Shown: positions 10,287 to 19,844 of the stretch, one piece after another
How positions within the stretch are numbered: position 1 is the stretch's first letter
Layout: every line of letters begins with the position of its first letter
NCBI GenBank assembly: GCA_022539475.1
Contig: VCMS01000249.1
Location: 17,416-81,415, forward strand
Reading direction: 5' to 3'
DNA length: 64,000 nt
Source: Gracilaria domingensis
Lineage: Eukaryota; Rhodophyta; Florideophyceae; Gracilariales; Gracilariaceae
Notes under the pieces: generated by a model
What the model was told of the DNA's origin: nothing
What the model saw: only the letters and a program-made list of their open reading frames with translations
Database searches by the model: none
Program-made: the position numbers and the translations under genes

Positions 10287-10576
10287 GAAGGACGGGGGCG
10301 CGGACCGGACGTGGACGACGCAGCGGCGGCGGACGGGCGGCTGTGCGTAGGCGAGAGAGACGAGCAGACGAATTGTAGGTGTGTATCGGAAGGGGAGGGA
10401 CGAAGGCTTGAACGCGAGCCATGACGGACAGCGCGACTGAGCGCGACTGAACACGACGGGGTGGGCCCGTGAAGGGCAGACGGACGGGAAGACCGAACGG
10501 AAGCGCACAAGATCAAACGCTCGCTCGGCAAAAGATGCAAAAATGAAAAGATACTGACGGTACCCAAAGGTACACT

Positions 10577-10663
10577 GCTGCGCGCCGCGCGCGCCGAAAT
10601 CAAAACGCTTCGCTCTGTGTACCAGAGCAAAGCGTTTTGATTTCGGCGCGCGCGGCGCGCAGC
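10577..10663. repeat. 40-bp near-perfect foldback upstream of uL18 gene
   Basis: Arms at 10577-10616 and 10624-10663 pair over 40 bp with a single mismatch and a 7-nt loop. The outer half is extremely GC-rich (gcgcgccgcgcgcgcc) and the inner half AT-richer. It lies 56 bp upstream of the uL18 start codon and within the region between that gene and the SNARE gene, so it may fold in the 5' UTR or mark an inverted-duplication breakpoint. Confidence 0.92.
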
Positions 10664-10718
10664 GCGGCGCGACGGCGAGGCGGCGGCGGCGAGCGCGCGA
10701 GCGAACGAGACGTGGAGC

Positions 10719-11054
10719 ATGGCGCGCGTGAGGGTGCGGCGGCCAGACGCCGACACGCTGCGACTGCTGCTGCGGCTGACCAGCCGGCACGTGCACGCGC
10801 AGCTGGTGGACAAGCATGCCGGACGCATCGTCGTCGCCGCGCACACTACGGATCCGGCGGTGCGCGACATGATTGACGCGGCCGCGCCGCGTGGCAGCTA
10901 CGTCACTACGTCCGTGCCGGCGGCCGGCGTGGTCGGCAGGGTGTTTGCGCAGCGCGCCGTGCGCATGGGTATCTCGGACTCCGACGTGTACTGGCCGCGG
11001 TCTGGCCGATATCACGGCAAGATCAAGGCGACCAAGCTAAGGCAGATCTCATAA
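10719..11054 (+). CDS. Ribosomal protein uL18, mitochondrial/bacterial type
   Basis: A 111-residue basic protein starting at ATG 10719. It follows the L18p fold: RLLLRLTSRHVHAQLVDKHAGRIVVAAHTTDP corresponds to the 5S-rRNA-binding strand-loop-strand ('...RSNKHIYAQVID...' type). AGVVGRVFAQRAVRMGISDVDVYWPR-like sequence fits the conserved helix and strand, and RYHGKIKA the C-terminal 'GRY.GRVKAL' signature. The size matches mitochondrial uL18m proteins, which have a short or no cleavable presequence. It would bind 5S rRNA or support the central protuberance of the organelle ribosome. Codon usage is strongly GC-biased at the 5' end compared with neighbours. The frame is intact. A 40-bp hairpin lies just upstream. 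Confidence 0.78.
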   Translation: MARVRVRRPDADTLRLLLRLTSRHVHAQLVDKHAGRIVVAAHTTDPAVRDMIDAAAPRGSYVTTSVPAAGVVGRVFAQRAVRMGISDSDVYWPRSGRYHGKIKATKLRQIS

Positions 11055-11292
11055 AGATTTGTGCAGTCTGGTCGGTGCTTCTGATAGCGTTTAGAAAGTT
11101 CGCAGTCATCGGAGGTGGCGACATCGGAAATATGTTCTACAGGTAAAGGTTCCGAGATTATTGCGTATTGGGGGTAGCAGGACGGGGCTATCTCAATTTC
11201 TAACTGTCCTGTGATAGAAAACTGAGTATTATGAGCTCCGTTCTTACGCGTGCTTCCGTTATCGAGGTATGGCTTTATGTAAAGTAAGATTG
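11055..11292. other. Convergent spacer between uL18 and TVP38-like genes
   Basis: Nothing recognisable. It would hold the 3' ends of both convergent genes. Confidence 0.5.
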
Positions 11293-12287
11293 TCAGTTTG
11301 TTAAAGTTTCATTTCCGTCTAGTCGAAGCCCGGCGTCTTCCAGCTCAACATCCTTAAAAGCCCTTCTTGTTAAACGAGTGATGAAGAACATCGCAGCGGC
11401 CATGGATACAACACACAAACCTTTCAATATTAACGGAAGTATGGAGGCGCCGCCAGTTATCACTCCAGCTCCGACGTCACGCGCAGCAGCTCCAACCAGG
11501 ACAAGATTGAAAACGCTTGGTGCGATTCCTATCATCGTAGCGAAGACATACTCGATAAACGACACTCCCGTCACACTTAACAGGTAGTTGAGCATAAACC
11601 CAGGAAAAGGGCTTAGCCGCATGAGCAAAACAAACTTTCATCCCCCTTCCTGTTCACTTTCGAACAGAATACGTCGTAATCGTGGTTTAGACTCCAAGAA
11701 GCTTACCGCACGAGCCTTCAAACAAGTACGCCGAGGGCAAACGCAGCTGCCGGTGCAATTGTCTTCGAGATGAATAGGGCCAAAAAGGCATGTAAGGACG
11801 GTAGCACGGCTCCTGCTGCAAGCATTAGTCGCATGTTCGCCGGGAAACAACACAGAACAGTAAAGATATTCACACAAGCAAGCAGGACTGCTGCCTTGGT
11901 TGCGCCCAGACTTGCGGCATGTGTTGCAATAGTTGCCATTAGCTGCTGTTGACGAACCAGTCGTGCGAACGCATACGCACCGAATGCCAGAGCGATAAGC
12001 GTTATTATTCGGCTTCGGAAACGTGACGGCGGTGTTCTTCTGTCTTCCGATAGGGAAGAAGGGATTGACTCGAATGCTGTTGAAGTCACGGGCGGATGTG
12101 GCTGTGATGTTGTCTCGTGCGATTCGGACACATTGTGAGTTGCTGTAGCCGTGCAGCACAGCAACGGCAGATTGCGTGGGCGCTTGCGTTTAACGGACCG
12201 AAACGCATGGGGTGCGGCAGTGGTAGAAAGCTGTACCTTTACCGCGGAGAGAGCCACAGATATCCGGAGGGAAACAATAAAGGCCAT
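11293..12287 (-). pseudogene. TVP38/TMEM64 (VTT-domain) membrane protein, broken
   Basis: Starts at ATG 12287. After a 90-residue Ser/Thr/Arg-rich leader (possibly a targeting sequence) come hydrophobic segments and the VTT/DedA-type motif CCFPANMRLMLAAGAVLP. The frame breaks near 11722 and 11690 by what look like single extra bases (YLFEGSCGKLL and ESKPRLRRILFE are in successive frames), then continues through a TGA at 11638-11640 into KFVLLMRLSPFPGFMLNYLLS. This is the conserved LxRLSPxxPFxxxNY block of the family. Two more membrane segments and a polar tail follow. The stop lies where family members commonly have an aromatic residue before KFV. The family (yeast Tvp38, human TMEM64, bacterial DedA) resides in Golgi/ER or plastid membranes, some members being lipid scramblases. 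Two shifts and one stop point to a pseudogene or poor sequence. Confidence 0.8.
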
Positions 12288-12644
12288 GGAGGAACGCGAT
12301 TTTGAGTGTGGGAAGTCAATAAAGCGGATGGTGGTAGAAGCGACCGGACGGATCGTGAACTATGAATTTAATTCAGGGGATGAGGCGGCGTGCGCATTTG
12401 TACAGCCGAAGGAGATTGTACGCCACGAACGGCGACCGAGACCACCCGTTACTCTGCTCGAAATATGTGGGTCTATCAGAGTCCCGATGTTACCCTTAAG
12501 GTTCAAGTCAAGAAAAGACGCCAAGCACGAACCACTATCTATTCGCCGTTCAAGACATTCTGACAAGCCCTCCTTCGCCCGACCCCCATTCGTTTGGCAG
12601 ACCAAGCGAAAAAGAAGCTCGTCGCTTTTCGCCTGCTCAGACCA

Positions 12645-14078
12645 TCAAGCACAATCCTTCAGCGCCTGTTTGATCAGAACTACCTGCTGCTCCCACTCCT
12701 CTTTCTCGACTCCTTCTTCAACTTTTGCCTTCGCTATAGCGAGCTCGTCCAACAATTTTCTTCTGTTTCCAATTCGAGTCAACTTCGAAGACGCTCTCGC
12801 ATTCTTCATGTTCTGTTCCACAATCTCGTTGTACTTTCCCCTGTCTTTTTCCTCTGCCACGAAGTAGCTGCTTGCCGACTCAAAGAACTTCATCCCAGCC
12901 TCCTGAAAATCCCCTGAAGAGCGCTTTTTCGACGTGGGCTTCGTACCGGATATTCCTCCTTGCGACTCCATATCAAACCTCCCAGCTCCGCCTTCGTGCC
13001 CAAAACTTCCAGAGTAGTCAATAGTTCTCGCCGCCGCATTCAAAATCTGCACATCTTCGTTACTAGTCCCCAAACCGAAAACAACCGCACCCACAATGAC
13101 TCTTTTCCTGTCGCGCTCGCTGAGAGTGTAACATCTCTTGCTCTTGTCCGTCTCCATAAACTCTTTAAAGTTTGGATTGTTCTGACCACTTCGTCGGAAA
13201 TTTGCAAAGGGTAGTCACGAAAGTGTTCGAAAACCGTTACTGACGGAACGCAAGTACGCGCCAGGTCGAAAGTGACTAGGCCGGTCTTCGGGAGTGTTTC
13301 GCTCATCAAAGAGATACTCTAGCGCCTGACGTGGACGCAAAAGTGGGTCGTTATACCTTTTCTCAATTACGTTCACTCATTCATCTACCGGCTTCTTCTT
13401 CCTATCAAGATCAGAACGCTTTGATATTGTCTGGGATGACCTGAGATAGGCTGGACGACATTCTGGATCATTTCGAATTAGAAGCATCAACCGCGTAAAT
13501 TCAGAAAGAGAGAAAGGTTTCTGCTTCGCAGGTTTCCGTTTCGCGGTCACAATATCTCCCTCCGTCAAATCTATAGCCGTAGATTTAGATATGCGGCTCT
13601 TTTTTGCAGGAGTGGTTCTGGTTTTCGCAGGGCTTTCTGCTTTCCGTTTTGAACGAGCTGAAGAGCTTTTTCCACGCGCTACAAGTTCAGAAAACCGCCT
13701 GACTTTCTCAACAACCTCAGACGGCGTACAACTTGTGAGATCGCGTAAGGCTGGAGTAACGGGTAAGGGTGGATTCTGATAAACGAGTGCCCACTTTTTT
13801 TCGAAAGTCGGATAGTCCCAATCTTTTCCTTGGAATACATCGCGGACAGTTGAGAGCGCTTCTACGACGCAATTATCATATATAAAGATCATTATTTGAG
13901 CAACGAGAACTGCTTTCGAAGAAGCCTGATGCTTGAAATGCTGCGATACATCCCAGAACTTGTAAATTTCTCGCAAGATCTCGACGGATTGACTGCACAA
14001 AAACACGTAAGCTTTGTGAACGTCTGTGTCTCTGGCCACGGCTGCAATGTTTGTTTTGCTACCCTTGGAGGACGCCAT
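12645..14078 (-). CDS. Unknown nuclear-type protein, one frame with two in-frame TGA
   Basis: From ATG 14078 (MASSKGSKTN) to a stop at 12645 the frame is continuous for about 478 codons except for TGA at 13377-13379 and TGA at 13215-13217. The stretch between and around the stops reads like real protein (YNDPLLRPRQALEYLFDERN; NPNFKEFMETDKSKRCYTLS). Residues 1-120 are mixed helical. The middle is basic and Ser/Pro-rich with KRKAES, KKSRISKS and AKRKPAKQKP, likely nuclear localisation signals. The C-terminal 60 residues are a coiled coil (AIAKAKVEEGVEKEEWEQQ). I recognise no domain; it could be an accessory DNA-binding ORF of a transposon. The second stop is followed by CTA, the classical leaky context. 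Both stops would be one base from TGG. I keep it as a CDS because the flanking frame is so well preserved, but it may be a young pseudogene. Confidence 0.6.
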
Positions 14079-14389
14079 AGTTTTGTAGTTGTGCTTGGAG
14101 ACAGAATGCGGCAAAAAATTCTTACCCAGGCAGCCTAATGTGGTTGAACGGAAAATTAAAGAATGTGGAAGGCTTCGTTTCGACGGTGTTGGTGGAGAGA
14201 GCCGCGGCGACAGCGGTGAAGAGTTGGGAGGGGGTGCGCACGGCAACAACGAGCGTTGGGCTTTAAAACTGCATTCTGGTGAGCTAGACACCAATTTGCT
14301 GGAGTCAGGAGATGTCACTGGTGGCTCGTTCTGCGTGACACACTTGGATCGGAATGCTATGGGATTGAATCAAGAACAGAAGCTCCTAT
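14079..14389. other. 5' flank of the unknown two-stop gene
   Basis: The minus frame stays open up to 14318 (GTG) but this upstream extension is Pro/Ser-rich and lacks an ATG, so it is probably 5' UTR. Nothing else is seen. Confidence 0.4.
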
Positions 14390-14480
14390 CGTGAATAGAT
14401 TGTGCTTTTCACAAAAACGTTTCTATTCACGAAATTGCTTGTGAATAGCTCCAGCTTTTGACAAAAAAGTTTGTATTCAC
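14390..14480. repeat. Tandem pair of related stem-loops
   Basis: Two successive hairpins share arms gtgaatag / ctattcac (second: tattcac) and a loop with gcttttNacaaaaa. They span 14390-14431 and 14441-14480, about 50 bp apart. The unit reads as a short dispersed or tandem repeat of unknown role. Confidence 0.85.
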
Positions 14481-14569
14481 GCCATAGCGACGAATGTGCG
14501 AAGCCCCCTTTTGCATCGTGGAGAAGGCCATGAGAGGAGTCTCGAGACTGTGCGAGACTGCCCTTAACG

Positions 14570-15245
14570 CGAGCCTCCCCACCACTGCGAGCGCTTCTGC
14601 ATCGCCAAGCCCGTTGCTATCACCCCACCGTCCCTCTCTACCTCCACGCCTGTTGCCACCGTTCTGCTGTGAGCATCCCCACCACCGGCCCCGTCATTTT
14701 CACCGCGTCGGGCGTCTCCATCACAGCGCCCGTCGCAAACGCCTCGCCAAGCGCTTCCGCACAGCCGCCTTCGTCGCCACCGCTCTGCCGTGAAACGTTT
14801 TACCACTGCGCCGGTCCCTTACACCCCCCGGACCCTCTGTATCACCACGCCCATCGCTACCGCCCCGCCACGCGTATACCCATCGCCCGGCCCGTTTCTA
14901 CCCCCCGCCGCGCGCCTCCTCATCCGCATGCCCGTCGCCAGTGCCCTGCCGCACGCCGCCCCAACACCACGCCGGTCGCTAACACCCCGCCAAGCGCCTT
15001 ACCACCCCTGCTTTCTTGGGCACCACCGCGCCACGCGCCTCCCCACAACCGCGCCCGTCGCTACCGCCTCGCCGCGCGCTTTCTCACCGCCACCCTCGTC
15101 GCTACCACCTAGTCGCGCCCGTAGCCACCGCCACGCGCGTCGCTACCACCCCGCCGGATGCGTCGCCACCGCCGCGTGCGTCGCTACCACTCCGCCGCGC
15201 GTCTCTTCACCGCCGCGCCCCTGCCGCTGTCGCTCGCCTACAATA
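14570..15245. repeat. C-rich degenerate minisatellite
   Basis: About 670 bp built from diverged, roughly 30-bp variants of a cgcccgtcgctaccgcc-like motif. All three plus frames are open for long stretches and encode Pro/Arg/Ala/Thr-rich low complexity, which is a by-product of the repeat and not evidence of a gene. Confidence 0.75.
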
Positions 15246-15249
15246 ACAA

Positions 15250-16940
15250 AACGGACTCACAAAACATCACATGCCGTTGACAAAAAACAAGATGGCCGCA
15301 ACTGCAATGGCTGAGCACCGTTGAAGCATCCTGCTAATGCCATGTCGCCGAAAGGTTTGACGAACCAAATAATATCATCTTTATAGAACAAGACGGCCCT
15401 ATCGAAGGCAGAAGCAAAGACGCTATCCAGCCGTTCTGCTAATATCGTTCCACAGACAAGTGGGGCAAAGTAGTCTGAATCAACCCACCAGAGCAAGATG
15501 GTCGCACCATCTACGCCGGCTAATGCCCTGTTCGTGCAAAGAACTATCTCAGCAAGCGATCATCGACAGCTGTCATCAGGTTCAAGTACTGGGCCAGGTA
15601 CTCCCAAAGCTACAGTGTAGAATGGCTTCCAGGAGAGACAAAAAAAGAACATTTCCGACCACGTATCCCCGAAGAAAAAGTCTCGAGATTCGCAATCCAA
15701 GTATGTTGTTTCGAGAGCTGTGAAGTCGTCACATGTTGGACAATCTAAGTCAACTATCGAGCCAGATGATATTAGTGCAAGTTCCAGGCTCAAGCAGATC
15801 GCAGACGCTATGGTAAAATTGTGGGAAGTTCAGTTCAGTTACCTCGCAGCAGCTCCCAATTGTATCTTTAGTCATGGGAACGAGACATCCTTCACCGAAA
15901 GTGGTTTCAAATGAGCGAATTCCTAGAAACAAGGCTCTATCAGCATCCTACACATCAATTTCTCTATGAACGGACGTGCCTAGAGCACAGTCTCAGGTGC
16001 GTGAACATGCTAGTTTTTCTGGACACTCATCTTGTGCAGATAAACTCTTAGGACCAAAGACTCCTATGAAACCTGTTCCTCACATTAGCAGTTCAAGTAC
16101 GCCTCGTGCGCATGTGGAAAATGCGTCTAAGGCTCCAGACATGCTGTACTCACAGTCACTACCAAAACGGACTACAATCGCGACAAGTTAAGCTGATAGA
16201 CGTCTAAAAAGTTCTAGAACAGACACCGATGGTCACAAAACACAAGCACAGCTACCTCGACCGTTTATGCCGAAAACGTCTGGAAGTATATCAAACCAAA
16301 GCCTCGTGTCAAGTCGCAAAATGTTACACAACTTCATTAGGGGAGTTTAAATCTCCAGAAATAAACCTCTTTCCGGGAGATTTACTTCAGAGTTATATGG
16401 AATCAGCGCGACTTTTAACTTGGATTGCGCACAACGCGATCGCTCCATGGTCAGCAGCGATATCGAATACTGCTACAACTTCAATATTGCATGCCGTGGC
16501 GTTGGTCACGAGCACGCCAGCTGTATCTTGCGCGGTCCCTGCGCTGAGCGAGAGCAGGATACAAAAGCCCCAGGCGGTTCCACAAACGTCGTTTCCGCTC
16601 CTGGCAGTGGGGAACGCTAAGACATCGAATGTCCTAGAAACGGGGAGGAACCAGGCATCTGTCATCACAGCTGGAAATAACCTATCGGTCAACGATAGGT
16701 ATTCAACAGATCTTCAAACATTAAGAAACATTAGACAGGCCCATGTGCACAGAGAAAGTGGTGCCGAAAGCTGTTCTCATCATCAGCGGTACTGTTCTTA
16801 TTAATTGTTATCGTATACCGCTGCTCTTCGTTACGCGCTCTTTCGTTTTCGGTCTGACCCCGCATATGCTAAGCAAACCTCTACTAACTACATTCTGCTC
16901 TACGCCAGTGTGTGAGAAGCATGGGGTCGAGTACGAACCA
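15250..16940 (+). other. Decayed or intron-split Ser/Thr-rich gene, unresolved
   Basis: Plus-strand frames are coding-like but change repeatedly. For example, NISDHVSPKKKSRDSQSK runs into an ORF ending at 15914, then 15976-16191, then 16229-16804, all Ser/Thr/Ala/Lys-rich. Near 16770-16830 one frame gives a hydrophobic run (AVLFLLIVIVYRC) that could be a membrane segment. I recognise no domain. It may be a multi-exon gene or a remnant. Confidence 0.3.
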
Positions 16941-16941
16941 T

Positions 16942-17577
16942 TCAACCGATACTGCAACAAGTAACAGGCGGAGAAGTGGCAGCTGGTCGGGGTGAGACGA
17001 GGCTCAATCTCCGCCGCTTCCACGTTCTTGCGGGAGACGTCACGTCGGTGTAACACTTTATGTTCACGATGAACTCATGCCCGCCGCTATAGTTCCGTTT
17101 AGGGACGAGCTGGGCGATGATTTTTACGCTCAAATGCCGTGCTGCTTGAATGTATGCAAGACGGGCAGGGTTAAACCAATCATTCCCGCCATATTTCACT
17201 CTCAAGACTAGGTACGGATCAGTGTTCGCCCGCACTTGTTTTGACAGTTGATTATTTCCAGACGGTGCTGCGTCAAACAGATCCATTTGCGAAACGAAAG
17301 ACTTGGGCGCCGTCTGCTTCAGTCGCCTTGCCTGCTGTGCGAGTATCGCCGCTTCTAAATCGTTCGGCTCATGTTCCAGAGCGGTGCTCATGAATATGTA
17401 GGGTGGATTGAAGAGGGCGATACTTTTGTCCGAGAGGTCCAGAATCTGCTGTACGCCGCTTGATCTGCTGGCCATCCGTTTTGCACGAAGCGGGGAGATC
17501 ATTCTTCTTTGCGGAGATCGCATGGCCTTATAAACAATAGTAGCAAAATGTCTTTCATAAGCCACTGCAAGAGGCAT
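16942..17577 (-). CDS. Unknown ORF in frame behind the RING protein
   Basis: A 211-codon ORF with ATG at 17577. It begins 21 bp after the RING-finger ORF stop (TAA 17599-17601) and is in the same frame with seven sense codons between, so loss or readthrough of that one stop would give a single protein of about 357 residues. The sequence is mixed, with basic patches (RSPQRRMISPLRAKRM) and hydrophobic beta-like strands (YLVLRVKYGGNDWFNP; VKIIAQLVPKRN). I recognise no domain. It could be the C-terminal half of the RING protein or a separate gene. Confidence 0.5.
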   Translation of the reverse strand: MPLAVAYERHFATIVYKAMRSPQRRMISPLRAKRMASRSSGVQQILDLSDKSIALFNPPYIFMSTALEHEPNDLEAAILAQQARRLKQTAPKSFVSQMDLFDAAPSGNNQLSKQVRANTDPYLVLRVKYGGNDWFNPARLAYIQAARHLSVKIIAQLVPKRNYSGGHEFIVNIKCYTDVTSPARTWKRRRLSLVSPRPAATSPPVTCCSIG

Positions 17578-17598
17578 TATCGCTGTATTCAGTTTTCT

Positions 17599-18015
17599 TT
17601 AAGACGTTTGTTCGTCATTTTTGCGTTTCTCATTCTGTTCTTGTTTCTTTCTAAGATGGCGCTCCATCCTCTTTTTGTTCTTCCTTATTCTTCGTCCCAT
17701 TTCAGCAACGCTGATGTGTTCCGAAAACGTGCGATCTCTTCGCTTTTCGTAGTCTACGTAGTGAGTAAGCTTTTCAGTATCAATTTCAGATCGGCAGAGA
17801 GGGCAAACTGAAGGAGCCGGATGAATCTCACGAACGTCTAATCTTTCTAAATGTTCATTTCGAATCTCCAATACAACTGGATCTCTTTGTTTTTCGGGCA
17901 GTATGGGCGAAATGCAGTCGTAATGAAAAACGTGTGGGCACTCAAGTTTGACAACATGGCCTTCGAGAGTATCTTGACAAATTACGCAATTCTCTGGGTG
18001 ACCGGCATGAACCAT
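17599..18015 (-). CDS. RING-H2 finger protein
   Basis: A 138-codon ORF starting at ATG 18015. It has CVIC, then CPHVFHYDC and finally CPLC, giving the C3H2C3 metal-ligand order of RING-H2 E3 ubiquitin ligases. The loop between the second and third ligand groups is unusually long (about 36 residues, with EIRNEHLERLDVREIH), so the finger is an atypical one. The tail is strongly basic (RRIRKNKKRMERHLRKKQEQ) and probably helical. Such proteins pass ubiquitin from an E2 to substrates; the substrate is unknown. The frame continues in step into the next ORF past a single TAA. Confidence 0.75.
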   Translation of the reverse strand: MVHAGHPENCVICQDTLEGHVVKLECPHVFHYDCISPILPEKQRDPVVLEIRNEHLERLDVREIHPAPSVCPLCRSEIDTEKLTHYVDYEKRRDRTFSEHISVAEMGRRIRKNKKRMERHLRKKQEQNEKRKNDEQTS

Positions 18016-18075
18016 CGCGTATTACGTGAATGAAGAAAGATTGGTTATCTTAAACAGTCCTACAACAATGGTTGT

Positions 18076-19700
18076 ATGCCACAGAAAGAAAATGTACAAG
18101 ATGCGAATAGAGACCCAGAGAAAGAAGTTGTGTTCACCAGGTCACGGCTGCCGCTGAAAAGGCGATCGCGCCTCGCCTGCTCGAGGTGCCAGCCGCCAGC
18201 GCACGAGCTGCCGCAGCACCTGCGCACGCCGCCACGCCCCCCGGGGCCGACACCGCATTACAGCGCGACGCCGCCGCGAGCGCCAAAGCGCGCCAAAAGA
18301 GCGCCTGACCAAGACAAACGGGGCCGCTTCACGCGCGCGCGCAACTCCAAAAAAGCGTGCCACTCCTGGCGCCAGCCCGTCTCTCCTCGTCGTGCTCAGC
18401 TCAGCGGCTATCGTCCCCTGCGCGCCCAACTTCCCCCCGCGCGCCGCACTCGCTCTTCCCCAAGGGTGAAAAGTCGCCCACTCTGGGCGCCGACGAGAAC
18501 ACCACACCGCCGCTGCCGTCTCCCACCCCGTACACCGAGCCGCCAACCCCGCTTGACATGCCCTAGTACCTCATCGCGACTCCACGCTTGCTGTCGCCGG
18601 GCCTGCGCCTGCTGCGTTGCCGAGCCGCACGAAAGCAGACTTCCGGCGATAAGCTTTCTGATCGTTCCCGTCCCCGTGGCAATGACGTCGCCTCCGCCAA
18701 TTCCGCGACGCCGAAAACCCCGCCTGATGCCCCTGTGCAAAAGGCGCCGCAGCTTAACCTCCATCCGACGCCGCACCTGTTGCGTAGGAGCATCCTTCTC
18801 CGGACAACTCGTCCCAGCCGATTACCCCGTCGCGTGCTAAGAAGCCACCGCAGTCCGAAATCGATGCTTCTGCACCTGCTGATTTTTCTACCCTCGCCCA
18901 CACACATCTTACGGAACGTACTGCTGCCGCTACAGCATCTGAACAGCCTCCAACTGCACCGTCTTCGCCTTCGTGTGAACAACAATTTCATTTGTCGCAC
19001 AAGCCTACCACACCCAAAACGCTACGCGCAGACTCCATGCAGGTTGATCATTCCGTTGCTCAGCAATCACAAACCCACCAACGGCCGTTATAACCCGCCA
19101 AGGTCCAAACTGGGTCCGCTGAATCCGCCTTAAATCCCTCTCAACACACCAAACCCCAAGGTTACCCTGCCCAGCCCGCTACTCGGCCTTTGGCTCTGCC
19201 AGATGATGCGTTACGTGAAGCCTCCAAGATCACCGATTTAGCGTCTGCGGCGCGCACAACACCAAAATTTGCCTCCGACGCCAAGGAGCCACAAGAACGC
19301 TGTAGTGCACAAGTCGATGAGCCCACCCCAAACATTCAAAAACAACAACCACTTTTGACGCTGGTACGCGCGACGAGCCCGATGCCTCTTCTCCGCCGTA
19401 ACACTATTGCTCAGCACAGTCTTGCCTAAACTGAAGCGCTAGCTCAAGATGAAACCACCGCGTCTTTTCCGGATAAACGGGATAGTGGTCGACCTATTTC
19501 AGTTCCTCTGCACACCCTTTCCTCGCTAAAAGATACATCTGAGCCGCAACCAATTTCGGACGAAGTGATATATTTGGCATGCGATGGCCACTTGTCGACG
19601 CTGCCCCTCCTCAGAGTTGTTTCCTTGTTCCCCCATAGTGTCCCCATCACCATTTCATCCCGTTTTCCAGTTGAATCATTTTGCCCCAATTACGAATAAA
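18076..19700 (+). pseudogene. Decayed Pro/Ser/Ala-rich disordered protein gene
   Basis: A GC-rich stretch (18.15-18.6 kb) runs into about 900 bp where one plus frame stays coding-like from about 18790 to 19700 with only TAA codons near 19090 and 19427. It reads, for example, SQPITPSRAKKPPQSEIDAS and later LPDDALREASKITDLASA. Earlier parts lie in other frames (NSATPKTPPDAPVQKAPQ). Composition is Pro, Ser, Ala, Gln and Thr-rich with no known domain. It lies tail-to-tail with the tyrosine recombinase gene, so it may be that element's second gene. Confidence 0.45.
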
Positions 19701-19844
19701 ACAGCAATCATCAGCGCTACTCTCTATCATGCAATATACACGACCAAGAATTCTGCCACCGATCTTACTCCGATACGTCTTCGTCGCAAGCTTCACTGTC
19801 TCCAAAAACCTCTTTTTCGAACTCATGGAAAGCATTCTCATCAT

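Noticed and set aside
9975-11015. 346-codon minus-strand ORF covering the uL18 gene
   Set aside because: Only its 3' 100 codons match a SNARE; the rest is the GC-rich antisense of uL18 and its leader.
14494-15314. Proline-rich coding regions
   Set aside because: All frames are open because of the C-rich repeat; composition only.
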